Shown in pieces: positions 23,782 through 32,700 of a stretch of DNA of 64,000 bases. Under the pieces are notes generated by a model. It was given only the letters and a program-made list of their open reading frames with translations, did no database searches and was not told where the DNA came from. The stretch spans positions 1 to 64,000 of the forward strand of contig JANQLQ010000330.1 in assembly GCA_028280565.1 (NCBI GenBank), read 5' to 3'. The position numbers were made by a program, and so were the translations under genes. Origin of the DNA: Fulvivirga sp. (GTDB lineage: Bacteria > Bacteroidota > Bacteroidia > Cytophagales > Cyclobacteriaceae). Position 1 is the first letter of the stretch. Each line of letters begins with the position of its first letter.

Positions 23782-24351
23782 ATGCGAGTCTTTATGAAAT
23801 GGTACCCTCCTACCTTTGTGATACTATTATTTTCTTTATCTTCTTACTCACAAAGCTTAAACCGGAACTGGTCCAGTGAGCTGGATAGTTCTTTGGAAAA
23901 ATTTAAGAATTGCCAAGATGAAGAAAGTGAGATTTCTTGCCAACAGTTCCCCGGCCGGTCTTTAGACACCGTTTATGATCTTGATGATTTTTACAAGAAG
24001 ACAGAAAAGCGCTACCTTTCGTCTTACGAGATATCCGAACTGCTAAAAGATAACAGCCGATGGTCTAGACTAGGACATGCTTACGAGCCGGACATCTTAA
24101 AACAAGCGCAGGATAACGCCAATGCCAAAAAGGCTGTAGTAGCGGTTTACATGAATGAAGCTGGCGAAGGACATATGGCGTTGATCCTCCCCGGCGAGCT
24201 TCAACCGTCCGGGTCATGGGGGTTAAACGTACCTAATTCGGCTTCTTTCTTTTCGAAAGACCCTAGCAAGTCTTACGTGAACAAAGGTTTGTCCTACGCA
24301 TTCAGCAAAAAATTAATAAAGGACGTACTCTTGTATACCCGGAAATATTGA
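23782..24351 (+). CDS. Secreted protein, possible papain-fold (NlpC/amidase-like) enzyme
   Basis: 189 residues with a signal peptide (WYPPTFVILLFSLSSYSQ); Met5 (23794) is an equally good start. The mature protein has Cys residues at about 44 and 55 (KNCQDEES, ISCQQFPGRSLDT) and later GEGHMALILPGELQPSGSWG with a conserved-looking His, then LNVPNSASFF and YVNKGLSYAFSK. The Gly-His-hydrophobic strand followed by a Gly-rich turn resembles the His part of NlpC/P60 and peptidoglycan amidase folds. The catalytic Cys would have to be in CQQFPGRSLD. This is suggestion, not identification. It stands alone. Confidence 0.7.
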   Translation: MRVFMKWYPPTFVILLFSLSSYSQSLNRNWSSELDSSLEKFKNCQDEESEISCQQFPGRSLDTVYDLDDFYKKTEKRYLSSYEISELLKDNSRWSRLGHAYEPDILKQAQDNANAKKAVVAVYMNEAGEGHMALILPGELQPSGSWGLNVPNSASFFSKDPSKSYVNKGLSYAFSKKLIKDVLLYTRKY

Positions 24352-24439
24352 ACCCATTTCTTCATAATTCCTCTCTTTTTGGAAAGCAGTCACATCAATG
24401 CTTTAGCATAGCAGCAACCAGTTAAGGGGTAAAGTTGTA

Positions 24440-24752
24440 CTAGGTATCATTAAAAATTCAAGTGGCCTATGGAGAGGAGACGTCCAGTAACAGCGTGGCA
24501 CATTTGAGGCTTGTGGACAAGTAGCTTATAGCGGCTGAGTTCTGCGTCAAGCGGGGAAAATGGGCTTTATTGCTGGCGCTTTTTTCTTTTGGGCGGGAAA
24601 AAGAAAATGAAAACCGGGCTTAGAACCACATAATCCCGCTTAAACTACGCATTGCGAGGCTCCCATTACCCCAAACACTTGAAAATGTAGCCCAATTTAC
24701 CAAAATCAAACGCGCTACGATCAAAGATAATTGTCAAGGGCGCACTTTTATA
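24440..24752 (+). repeat. R2 repeat, copy 1 of a neighbouring pair
   Basis: From ATCATTAAAAATTCAAGTGG to CAAGGGCGCACTTTTATAGG it aligns with 24841-25158 along its whole length: GGCACATTTGAGG, GAAAATGAAAACCGGGCTTA, CATTACCCCAAACACTTGAA, AATGTAGCCCAATTTACC. No R1 ends are present, so R2 can occur without R1. Non-coding; short frames across it are repeat-derived. Confidence 0.65.
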
Positions 24753-24840
24753 GGATCATGAGTCACAAACGAGAACGCCCGGATTACAAATCCTATTGCC
24801 TCGATGAGTACGCATTACGCTGCGCTAAATGCGCACTAGG

Positions 24841-25158
24841 TGAGAGCATCATTAAAAATTCAACTGGCGCATGGAGGGGAGACATCCAGGAACAGCGCGG
24901 CACATTTGAGGCCCGTGGGTAAGCGGCCTACAGGGGCTGGGCAGTGCGTTTTGCGCGGGAAATGGGCTTGGTTCCTGGCGCCCTTTTCTTTTGTTTCGTT
25001 TTCTTTTGGGCGTGCAAAAGAAAATGAAAAACGGGCTTAGAACCACAAAATCCCGTGTATACTGCTCATTACGAAGATAGCATTACCCGAAACATTTCAA
25101 AATGTAGCCTAGTTTGTCAAAATCAAACGTTTCCTTATCACAGCTAACTTCAAAGACG
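24841..25158 (+). repeat. R2 repeat, copy 2, abutting the Wzc-like gene
   Basis: It contains a perfect 10-bp hairpin TTTTCTTTTG-GGCGTG-CAAAAGAAAA (about 25000-25025) and otherwise matches copy 1. Its right end (AACTTCAAAGACGCACTATT) runs into the stop codon of the minus-strand Wzc-like gene (25161-25163), so the element occupies that gene's immediate 3' end. Confidence 0.65.
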
Positions 25159-25160
25159 CA

Positions 25161-27365
25161 CTATTTGGTCACCATCAACTTGGTCTCTACATTGTTCAAA
25201 ATAGCCCCTAGGAATTGACCGTTAAGGGTTTTTAAGAACTCTATAGACTCCGAATCGACCTGTTTGATGACCGAATCTGCTGAGAATACAGGGATCACTT
25301 TATCTACGTATGCCAGCAATTCTTTCGTATCAGGATATTTATTTAAAGAAGGACCTTCCATGAAAACATAATCATAGTTCATAGAAACTATGTCAAGCAT
25401 GTTCCTAAAGTCCCTGCCCGAGAATATTTCCGACGGGGAAGAAGTACCTACACTGCTTCCTATCACATCGATATTTTCATGGCCGGTTCTATTGATTATG
25501 TTCTTAACGAAATCGTCATCAGGCCCCATACCGGCATCGCCTGCCGGTAAAAGCCTGGCAGACATAGTATTGTTAGCCTCTAGCAATTTATCCATACTGG
25601 CCGGCGCTAGTAGCAGTTCCGTGAGTGAGTTATTTTTGAAATTAGTATCTATGATCAAAATACGCTTTTTGATCAGGCTCAAGGAGTACGCCAAACACAA
25701 AATGAGAAAAGACTTGCCCTCTCCCTGTTTAGTACTGGTAACAAGCAAGGTCTTCGTATTGGGAGATTGCTCTATCTCAAAACGTATCTTACGCAACGAT
25801 TGCTTAAAAACCAACAATTCTTCATCTTGATTATCACTCGTAAATATTTTCTTTAGGTCTATGTTGGCCATTTTGATGGCATTAACACTCCCTAAAGGGC
25901 GCAGTTTCGTGTACTTTTCGAATTGCTTTATATTTTTGATCCTAAGGTCAGTGAACTCGAGTAATACTATAGCAAAGCACGTCAACCCCATAGAAGCTAC
26001 GCCTGCTAAGATCACCAACAAGAAAGTCTTGGAAGACTCGGGCGTGGAAGCCGGAACACCCTCCAAGATCTGCTTGATCCCGGCACCTGATGCTAACGAC
26101 TCACTCTTTTTCTCATTGTATTTACTTAAGGCCTGCAAATGCTCTTTTTTGGCATTTTCAACTTCTTCCTCTAATGCCGCTATTAATGACTCTTTATTTG
26201 AAAAAGCAGACAAATTCGCCTTGAGATTATTGATAGACCTGTTAAGCGAACTAAGGTTTGACTCTGCTATGGAAAGCTCAAGCTCCTGTTGCTCTTTTTG
26301 ATATTGCAGGTCCGAAATATTTACGGAGGGTTTATTGGGCGACTGTGAGGCCAAAGAGGTCATCTCTATCCGCAATCGTTCACGAAGATTTTGTATGGTC
26401 TGGTAGAGCTGGGTATCTGTAGACCCCCCTTCAATATAGAGTTGGTTAAGATCATTGATTTTCTTTCGAAGCTCAACGATCTTGGCGTTATTCGGGTTGG
26501 AAGTACTCTCCTGGCGGAGTTCCAAAAGATCATTATTGAGTTTATTGATAGACAGTGTCAACCGTTGGATATTTTTTAACTCTTCCTGCCGGTTGATTTC
26601 ATACCCGGATATTTGTGAAACGATAGACTCGCTTTGGATCTCGTAATCGACAACGCTATTGGTAGATTTAAAGGTGTTGAGTTGTGCGATCTTTTCGTCG
26701 AGGTTTTTCTTTTTTTCTTGGATCAGGTCATAAAAGAAAGACAAAGACTCGCTGGACCTATCTTGGTTAAAGAGCTCAACATATTTTATGATCTGCTCAC
26801 AGACCTGGTTAACGACAAAAGCCGAGAGGTCAGGATTTTCCGAACTGTACTGGACAGAAATGAAATCCGTATTCTTAACTCTTTTTACACTCAGGTTCCC
26901 GATCAGCATCCACGGATGGTAATTTTTCGTCTTTATTCTTTCAAAGATCAAATTTTCCTCCGGTTCGGTGGGATCAAGCATTTCCATTGCAGATATGTGC
27001 TCATCGAGCACTTTTACCATTTGCTCCTTTTCCGGGTATTCACCCTCGGGATCAGGCCGGAATGGATAGGTGCTCTTCAAATCGCTTAATTCCAAGTTAT
27101 AGGATACCATGCTGATCACCCTTTCTGATTTCATGGTTTGGATCAAGTTATCAAACTTGATCCCTATCCCTCTCAGGTCCATTTTCTCATCTTTCAGGGC
27201 CAGTGTATTTTCCATGGTAAAGCCCGTAGAAAGCTGGGCCGTGGATTTATAGGTCTTAGGTTGACTGCGGACCACGGCAAAAGTCAAGCCGGCGGCCAAT
27301 GCCGGAACACCCAATACCAGCCACCACTTTTTAAGTATAAGATTTAAAATACCTGTAATATCCAT
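25161..27365 (-). CDS. Wzc/GumC-like polysaccharide co-polymerase with ATPase domain
   Basis: 734 residues in the inner membrane, setting chain length or assisting export of a surface polysaccharide. TM1 about 13-30 with Wzz domain; long periplasmic coiled coil (about 190-420); TM2 about 445-468; then a cytoplasmic P-loop domain. Walker A is STKQGEGKS (544-552). The Walker A' position reads IIDTNF (571-576) rather than IDaDlR, and the Walker B position reads VFMEGPS instead of hhhDTPP. No tyrosine-rich tail follows, as BY-kinases would have. So it is probably not an active tyrosine kinase. It is 77 bp downstream of the OmpA/PD40 gene, at the end of the adhesin gene cluster; no Wza-like exporter is in the window. 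Confidence 0.92.
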   Translation of the reverse strand: MDITGILNLILKKWWLVLGVPALAAGLTFAVVRSQPKTYKSTAQLSTGFTMENTLALKDEKMDLRGIGIKFDNLIQTMKSERVISMVSYNLELSDLKSTYPFRPDPEGEYPEKEQMVKVLDEHISAMEMLDPTEPEENLIFERIKTKNYHPWMLIGNLSVKRVKNTDFISVQYSSENPDLSAFVVNQVCEQIIKYVELFNQDRSSESLSFFYDLIQEKKKNLDEKIAQLNTFKSTNSVVDYEIQSESIVSQISGYEINRQEELKNIQRLTLSINKLNNDLLELRQESTSNPNNAKIVELRKKINDLNQLYIEGGSTDTQLYQTIQNLRERLRIEMTSLASQSPNKPSVNISDLQYQKEQQELELSIAESNLSSLNRSINNLKANLSAFSNKESLIAALEEEVENAKKEHLQALSKYNEKKSESLASGAGIKQILEGVPASTPESSKTFLLVILAGVASMGLTCFAIVLLEFTDLRIKNIKQFEKYTKLRPLGSVNAIKMANIDLKKIFTSDNQDEELLVFKQSLRKIRFEIEQSPNTKTLLVTSTKQGEGKSFLILCLAYSLSLIKKRILIIDTNFKNNSLTELLLAPASMDKLLEANNTMSARLLPAGDAGMGPDDDFVKNIINRTGHENIDVIGSSVGTSSPSEIFSGRDFRNMLDIVSMNYDYVFMEGPSLNKYPDTKELLAYVDKVIPVFSADSVIKQVDSESIEFLKTLNGQFLGAILNNVETKLMVTK

Positions 27366-27442
27366 TTTTCAAACTGTTCAGGACTTGAGTAATAAATAGG
27401 GTAAGCCCGACAATCTATATGCCGATTCTAGTTCAAAAGTAA

Positions 27443-28723
27443 CTACTTTAAAACATTTATAAGAACACCGCTTTTATTTCTTGGCATTTCGTCGGAATTA
27501 CTTGTTACCCTGTAACTTACTTTGGAACCGTCTATGCCCTGTTCCACTAAATAGTTTTTGACGGATTGCGCCCTTCTTTCGGAGAGTTCGTTGTTCAGCG
27601 AAACGTCAAAATACTCATCAGAATAGCAAATCATTGAAACCTTTATACTCCCTCCTACGATCTTTTCTACTATCTTGTTTAACGATTTTTTAGCTCTTAA
27701 AGATACCTCTGCATTGCGACTGCTAAAAGAGATCAGTTTTGACTCCGGGTCTGCCATATCGACATCATTGGAAATATCAGCCAACAAAACTTCAGCCTCC
27801 TGTACGATCTTATCTATGGAATCCTGTAGTATACTTCGCCTTTTGATCTCTAAAGTGCTTGTGTAGATATCTGAAGAACCTCCTCCCCTATTGCTTGAAA
27901 AGAAACAAACACTGTCTCCGTACATAGAAAAGTAAGAGTCAAAGGCTTCGGAATTTACCTGTTTCCCTAGGTTTTTTGGTTTGGTCCATATCGTCCAGCT
28001 ATCATATAACCTCTCCGACATGAAAATATCCGCATCTCCTAAACCGGGGTGCCCATCGCTTGAAAAATACAAGATCTTTCCATCGGCTGATAAAAAGGGA
28101 GAGGTCTCAAACCCCCTTGTGTTGATCACTGGCCCAAGATTAACGGGTTCTTGCCATACACCGGTAGAGTCTTTAATGCTTACATAAATATCCTCCTGTC
28201 CGAAAGAATCCTTGCTTTCCATAGAGATGAGCAGCACGTTATAACTTGGGTTCATGTAAAACCCGTTAAAACCGTCTTTTTTAAAGCCAGGAATGGGTAT
28301 TTTCTCAGGTTTTGACCAACCTTCTCCTATGCGTTTTGAAAATGCCAAGCCCTTTTTACCCGCATAGGTATTGATCAAATACACGACTTTATTATCTGCT
28401 TTTAGTCCGATGATCGAATTATTATCCTTGTTATTCAAAGGGCCTAATGCATTGGCAGGCGTGTCCCATTGATTGGCCTCGTCCAAGCCGGATACCCAGA
28501 TGTCCATCCCGGCATAGGCGCCGCCAACATTTTCCGGGTGGAATGCCCGGGTAAAATAAAGCTTGCTCCCATCCGGTGTAAGCAGGGGCATCAGTTCCTC
28601 TCCCTCGGAATTAATGGTACTATTTAATCGTACCGGTTCGGAAAATTCTATTTGTTGAGCGGTGGCCTTTACACTTAGCAAGGCTAAAAACATGAGACCA
28701 TAAACCAAAAACCGGGGTTTCAT
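27443..28723 (-). CDS. OmpA-family protein with PD40 beta-propeller
   Basis: 426 residues. Signal peptide 1-22 (VYGLMFLALLSVKATAQ). Four or five PD40/TolB-type blades at about 30-280 (MPLLTPDGSKLYFTRAFH, TSPFLSADGKILYFSSDGHP with GLGDADIFMSER, DSVCFFSSNRGGGSSDIY). A C-terminal OmpA-like domain at about 330-426 keeps the NNELSERRAQSVKNYLVEQG part that contacts peptidoglycan; the usual GHTD motif is altered to CYSDEY. It is 11 bp downstream of the PorP/SprF gene and resembles T9SS-associated PorE-type proteins, so it may anchor or support secretion of the adjacent giant adhesin. Confidence 0.88.
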   Translation of the reverse strand: MKPRFLVYGLMFLALLSVKATAQQIEFSEPVRLNSTINSEGEELMPLLTPDGSKLYFTRAFHPENVGGAYAGMDIWVSGLDEANQWDTPANALGPLNNKDNNSIIGLKADNKVVYLINTYAGKKGLAFSKRIGEGWSKPEKIPIPGFKKDGFNGFYMNPSYNVLLISMESKDSFGQEDIYVSIKDSTGVWQEPVNLGPVINTRGFETSPFLSADGKILYFSSDGHPGLGDADIFMSERLYDSWTIWTKPKNLGKQVNSEAFDSYFSMYGDSVCFFSSNRGGGSSDIYTSTLEIKRRSILQDSIDKIVQEAEVLLADISNDVDMADPESKLISFSSRNAEVSLRAKKSLNKIVEKIVGGSIKVSMICYSDEYFDVSLNNELSERRAQSVKNYLVEQGIDGSKVSYRVTSNSDEMPRNKSGVLINVLK

Positions 28724-28734
28724 CTTAGTTTGCG

Positions 28735-29754
28735 TTACCAGATCCGGTTCTCCAATAAATGTTTATTGAAGAGTGCTATGCCAATGATCACCTCATGGCT
28801 GCCGGAGTTAAATTCATTTAATCCTGAAACGTAGTAATCGTAAGAATAGTTGAGATTAAACTTACCATTTAATGTTAAACCTAAAAGAAGCGAAGTTTTC
28901 ACATCATTAAAATAACCGACACCAAGGTATACCATCTGCCGGTAACGAAGTCGCACAATGGCATCCCAAGATAAACCATAGAGATCATGCTGGCTTAATC
29001 GTACCACGGGAAATACCTCTAACATGGGGCTTATATCCTCGATAAGACCGGCCATAAGATCGTAAGATCTTGAAGTTGTGAATTCGCCAAACTCGTCTCC
29101 ACTCATCTGCTCTAAAAATAAGGCATTGGAGGAAAGGCCAATGTACAGCTTATCAGAATAAAATACCGAACCAAAGTCTATCTTCAACAAATTTTGATCC
29201 CCGTTTTGAGCACTTACCAATTGTTGATAAAAATCATCATTTTGGTTTCTTACCACATAATTGGTGAAATCCATAGTATTCTGGATCATATCTACAGACA
29301 TACCCAATGACAAGCTGAATTTATATCCTACCGGTAAATGATAAGCATAATTCAGCCCCGTCTCGATCGTTTCAAAAGGGCCCGATGACTGTGATGTCAA
29401 CGTTCCCCCCACACCGTGTTTTCTTTTGACATTTTTATTCCTGGACAGCTGGTCATAGGCAATAGGATTACTGACTCTCAACGAATTCTTTTTGTATGCC
29501 GAAGGTGGAGTGTTCCCGATGGACCCGAAGGCGGTTAAGTAAAACATATCGTTCCCGTCGTCAAAATCTTGCCACCGTTGCTTAAAACCGAATTTGAAAT
29601 CAAGGAATGATTCCATACCCACAAAGCCGGGGTTTACAATAGCCGGGTTTACATAAAATTGTGTGTATTCCGGTACCTGTGCATAACTATTGCAACAAAC
29701 GATCATAACGACCATCCATGCTGCCAATGTCTTTATTTTCCTAGGGTCAATCAT
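28735..29754 (-). CDS. PorP/SprF-family type IX secretion outer-membrane protein
   Basis: About 339 residues from Met 29754, whose ATG overlaps the TGA of the adhesin gene (ATGA). The reading frame extends further upstream, but the extra 43 residues lie inside the adhesin gene and lack a signal, whereas MIDPRKIKTLAAWMVVMIVC starts a proper signal peptide ending SYAQ. Family hallmarks are PEYTQFYVNPAIVNPGFVGM near the N-terminus and a C-terminal barrel (GLTLNGKFNLNYSYDYYVSG, SHEVIIGIALF). In Flavobacterium johnsoniae SprF is required for surface display of the adhesin SprB and is encoded next to it. The same partnership is inferred here. Confidence 0.93.
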   Translation of the reverse strand: MIDPRKIKTLAAWMVVMIVCCNSYAQVPEYTQFYVNPAIVNPGFVGMESFLDFKFGFKQRWQDFDDGNDMFYLTAFGSIGNTPPSAYKKNSLRVSNPIAYDQLSRNKNVKRKHGVGGTLTSQSSGPFETIETGLNYAYHLPVGYKFSLSLGMSVDMIQNTMDFTNYVVRNQNDDFYQQLVSAQNGDQNLLKIDFGSVFYSDKLYIGLSSNALFLEQMSGDEFGEFTTSRSYDLMAGLIEDISPMLEVFPVVRLSQHDLYGLSWDAIVRLRYRQMVYLGVGYFNDVKTSLLLGLTLNGKFNLNYSYDYYVSGLNEFNSGSHEVIIGIALFNKHLLENRIW

Positions 29755-32700
29755 TTCAAAATCGTCACCGTTCCTTTGTACTCCCGTTTGCCATCGTTGA
29801 GTAAGATCGTATAAAAGTAGGGTCCGGCGGGAAGTTCGGTACCTTCGTAGGTACCGTCCCAGGTGCAGTCCTGCCCCCCGCATTCAAATACTTTTAGCCC
29901 GTCTTGGTTAAAAACGGCAATCTCTATTTGAGTGTAAAACTGTAGGTTCAAAAAATCCCATTGATCGTTAACTCCATCATTGTTTGGAGTAAATGCATTC
30001 ACAATATCCAGTTCAGGAAATATTTCTGTAATGTCTACTAGTCGAGTGGCAGGTTGGCTATTCACCAGGCCATCATTGACCACCACCTGTAACCGCTTAG
30101 TGAGTAAGTTGGTATTGCCCGTCACTGGGCTACTAAACAATACTTTGCCCAGCGCAATTTCGTAATTCGATCGAGTGTCTTCGCCCGTTAACGTCAAGAT
30201 ACCTTGACCGGCATTATATTCGGCGCTGATGGCCACATTCAACTCATCTTCATGAGTAAGAAGGTCACCACCGGTAAAGTTTTCGACAATCGACACCACA
30301 GCTCCTTGTATGAATGTATTATCCACATCGTTAATCGTGATTGTGGAGGTGACAGGAACCCCCGGGTCTCCCAGGCTGTACGCCAAAGCTGTGTTTTCGA
30401 TATTCTCAAGTACCGGGGCGTCATTAATACTTAGTACACTTATATTGACCTGTGCGGCATTTTCCGCTAGTGCTACACCATCAAATCCATTCCATGAAAA
30501 GTCGTCGCTCCCGTTAAAATTAAGCCCCGGTGTGTAGACCAGCTCTAAAGGCACATCTGAACCCACCGTAATATTATCGCCCACCGACACTTCGCCGTTA
30601 GCTGACTGCAGTGTTCCGTGACTAGGAAGTGACACCACTTGAATAAATTGAATGTCATCGCCATCGGCATCCGAAAAGTTGAGACTGAAATCGCTAGCAT
30701 TAAAACTGTAAGGGTTGTCCTCGTTAGTCTCAAGGCTAAAGCCTGACAATGAAGGCGGGGTATTTACCACGATCGAGAACGACTGCTCCACTGAAGTACC
30801 CATTTGATCTTCCACTCGCACCACCACATCCCGATCGTTTAATGCCTGTGATGTGATAACGCCCGTAATTTGAGCGGTGCCATCACCATTGTCGGAGAAT
30901 GACAAGTACGAAGGTAAAGTCAGCGCTCGTATCGTGACCTGGTCCCCGGCGTCAACATCCATCGTTTCAATGGTATAGACATAGTTTTCGTTTAAAGCTA
31001 CACGTGTCCTTGGTGTACTGGTGAAAGCAGGAGCGTCATTGGTATTTGCAACCGTAATCGCAAATATTTGACTGACCTCACTGCCGGCTTGATCTTCAAC
31101 GGTGATCGTAATTGTGTGTGTCCCTACATTATCGTTTGTAGGCACACCAGAAAGCAAGGCTGTTCCGTCGGTGTTATCTTGAAGAGTTAGCCAAGAAGGC
31201 AGGTTTCCCGAAGTGATAGTAAGCACATCTCCCACATCTTCATCGTCTGCCCGGATGGCATAGTTGTATGGACTATCTTCATCCACCGAGGTCACCCCGG
31301 AAGAAAGAAAGACTGGTGGATCGTTGGTATTAAGAACAGTTAATTCAAATTCTTGGACATCTAACGCGCCTGTACGGTCTTGGGCGGTGATCCGGATCGT
31401 ATAGTTGCCAACATCATCATTCAGTGGGGTACCGGACAGCGTAGATTCGGCTGCGTCAAAAGTGAGCCAGCCGGGCAAATCACCCGTGGTGAGGGTCACG
31501 ATATCCCCGGAAACAAGATCGTCATCCGTGAACGCTATCACATATTGGTATTCATCGTCCTCATCTGCGGTCACCCTTGCGGCGCTTGTGATCACTGGGG
31601 CATCATTTGTATTCGTAACCGTGATCGCATATTCCTGCACCGCTACCTGGCTACCATCTGACACCTGTAATCTTACCTGGTGAGTCCCCACCTGGGCATT
31701 AGTGGGTAGGCCGATGAGGGTACCCCGCCCGTTACCATTGTCCGTAAAGGTAAGCCAGTTCGGAATATCGAGTCCTGTTAGGGTCAATTCATCTCCCGTG
31801 TCCGGGTCCGTGGTGGTCACTTCATAGGTGTACGGATCATCTTCGGCTACTAGCTCTACAGGTGCACTGGTAAACACTGGTGGATCGTTAGTATTATCCA
31901 CCTGGATGGTAAAACGTTGTTCGGCGGATGCGCCTATGGATGCGTCGTCCGTTACTATCAGTACAACGGGGTGCTCTCCTAAGTTGGCATTTGAGGCTGT
32001 ACCCTCCAAGGTTGCGGTACCATCACCATCGTCGACGAGCCTGAGCCATCCCGGCAAAGTGGTGGCTTCAATGGCCAAGTTATCGCCTACGTCAGGATCA
32101 GCAGTATTAATACGGTAGGTATAGGCTAATCCTTGGATGGCACTCAAAGGTGGAATAGAATTGAAAGAAGGTGCGTCATTCGTATTGTTAACCACTATGG
32201 TGAAATTATCTCTTTCACTGGCGCCTATGGCATCTACCACCTCCAGTACCACGGGATGATCGCCAACATTTTCATTGGTCGGCACCCCGGACAATACGCC
32301 TGTTCCGTCCTCATTATCATCAAAGGATAACCAGGAAGGTAAGGATAGAGCGGTAATAGTCCGGGTATCATTATCGTCCGGATCACTAGTAGATACATTA
32401 TAAATGTAGTTATCATCCTCATCGATCGACGTTATTGCCTCACTGCTGAAGGTCGGCGGATCATTCTGGTTATCTACGTTAATGGTAAATTGTTGGTCTA
32501 CCGAAGCCCCAGGTCCATCCGTTACCCGTAGCACTACTTCATTCGAGCCGAGGTCATCATTAGCAGGAGTACCTTCTAGTAAAGCAGTACTTCCATTACT
32601 AGAAAAGCTTGCCCAACCGGGAATGACGATCGCCTCGATCGTTAATGTCTCCATAGCGTCGACATCTGCCACTGTGATGTCATACCGATAGTTGATGTCT

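Noticed and set aside
24731-25046. Short frames between 24.7 and 25.05 kb
   Set aside because: They are translations of the R2 repeat; the same peptides would arise at each copy.
29755-29883. N-terminal extension of the PorP/SprF frame
   Set aside because: It lies inside the adhesin gene in another frame, and the signal peptide begins at 29754 with an ATGA overlap.
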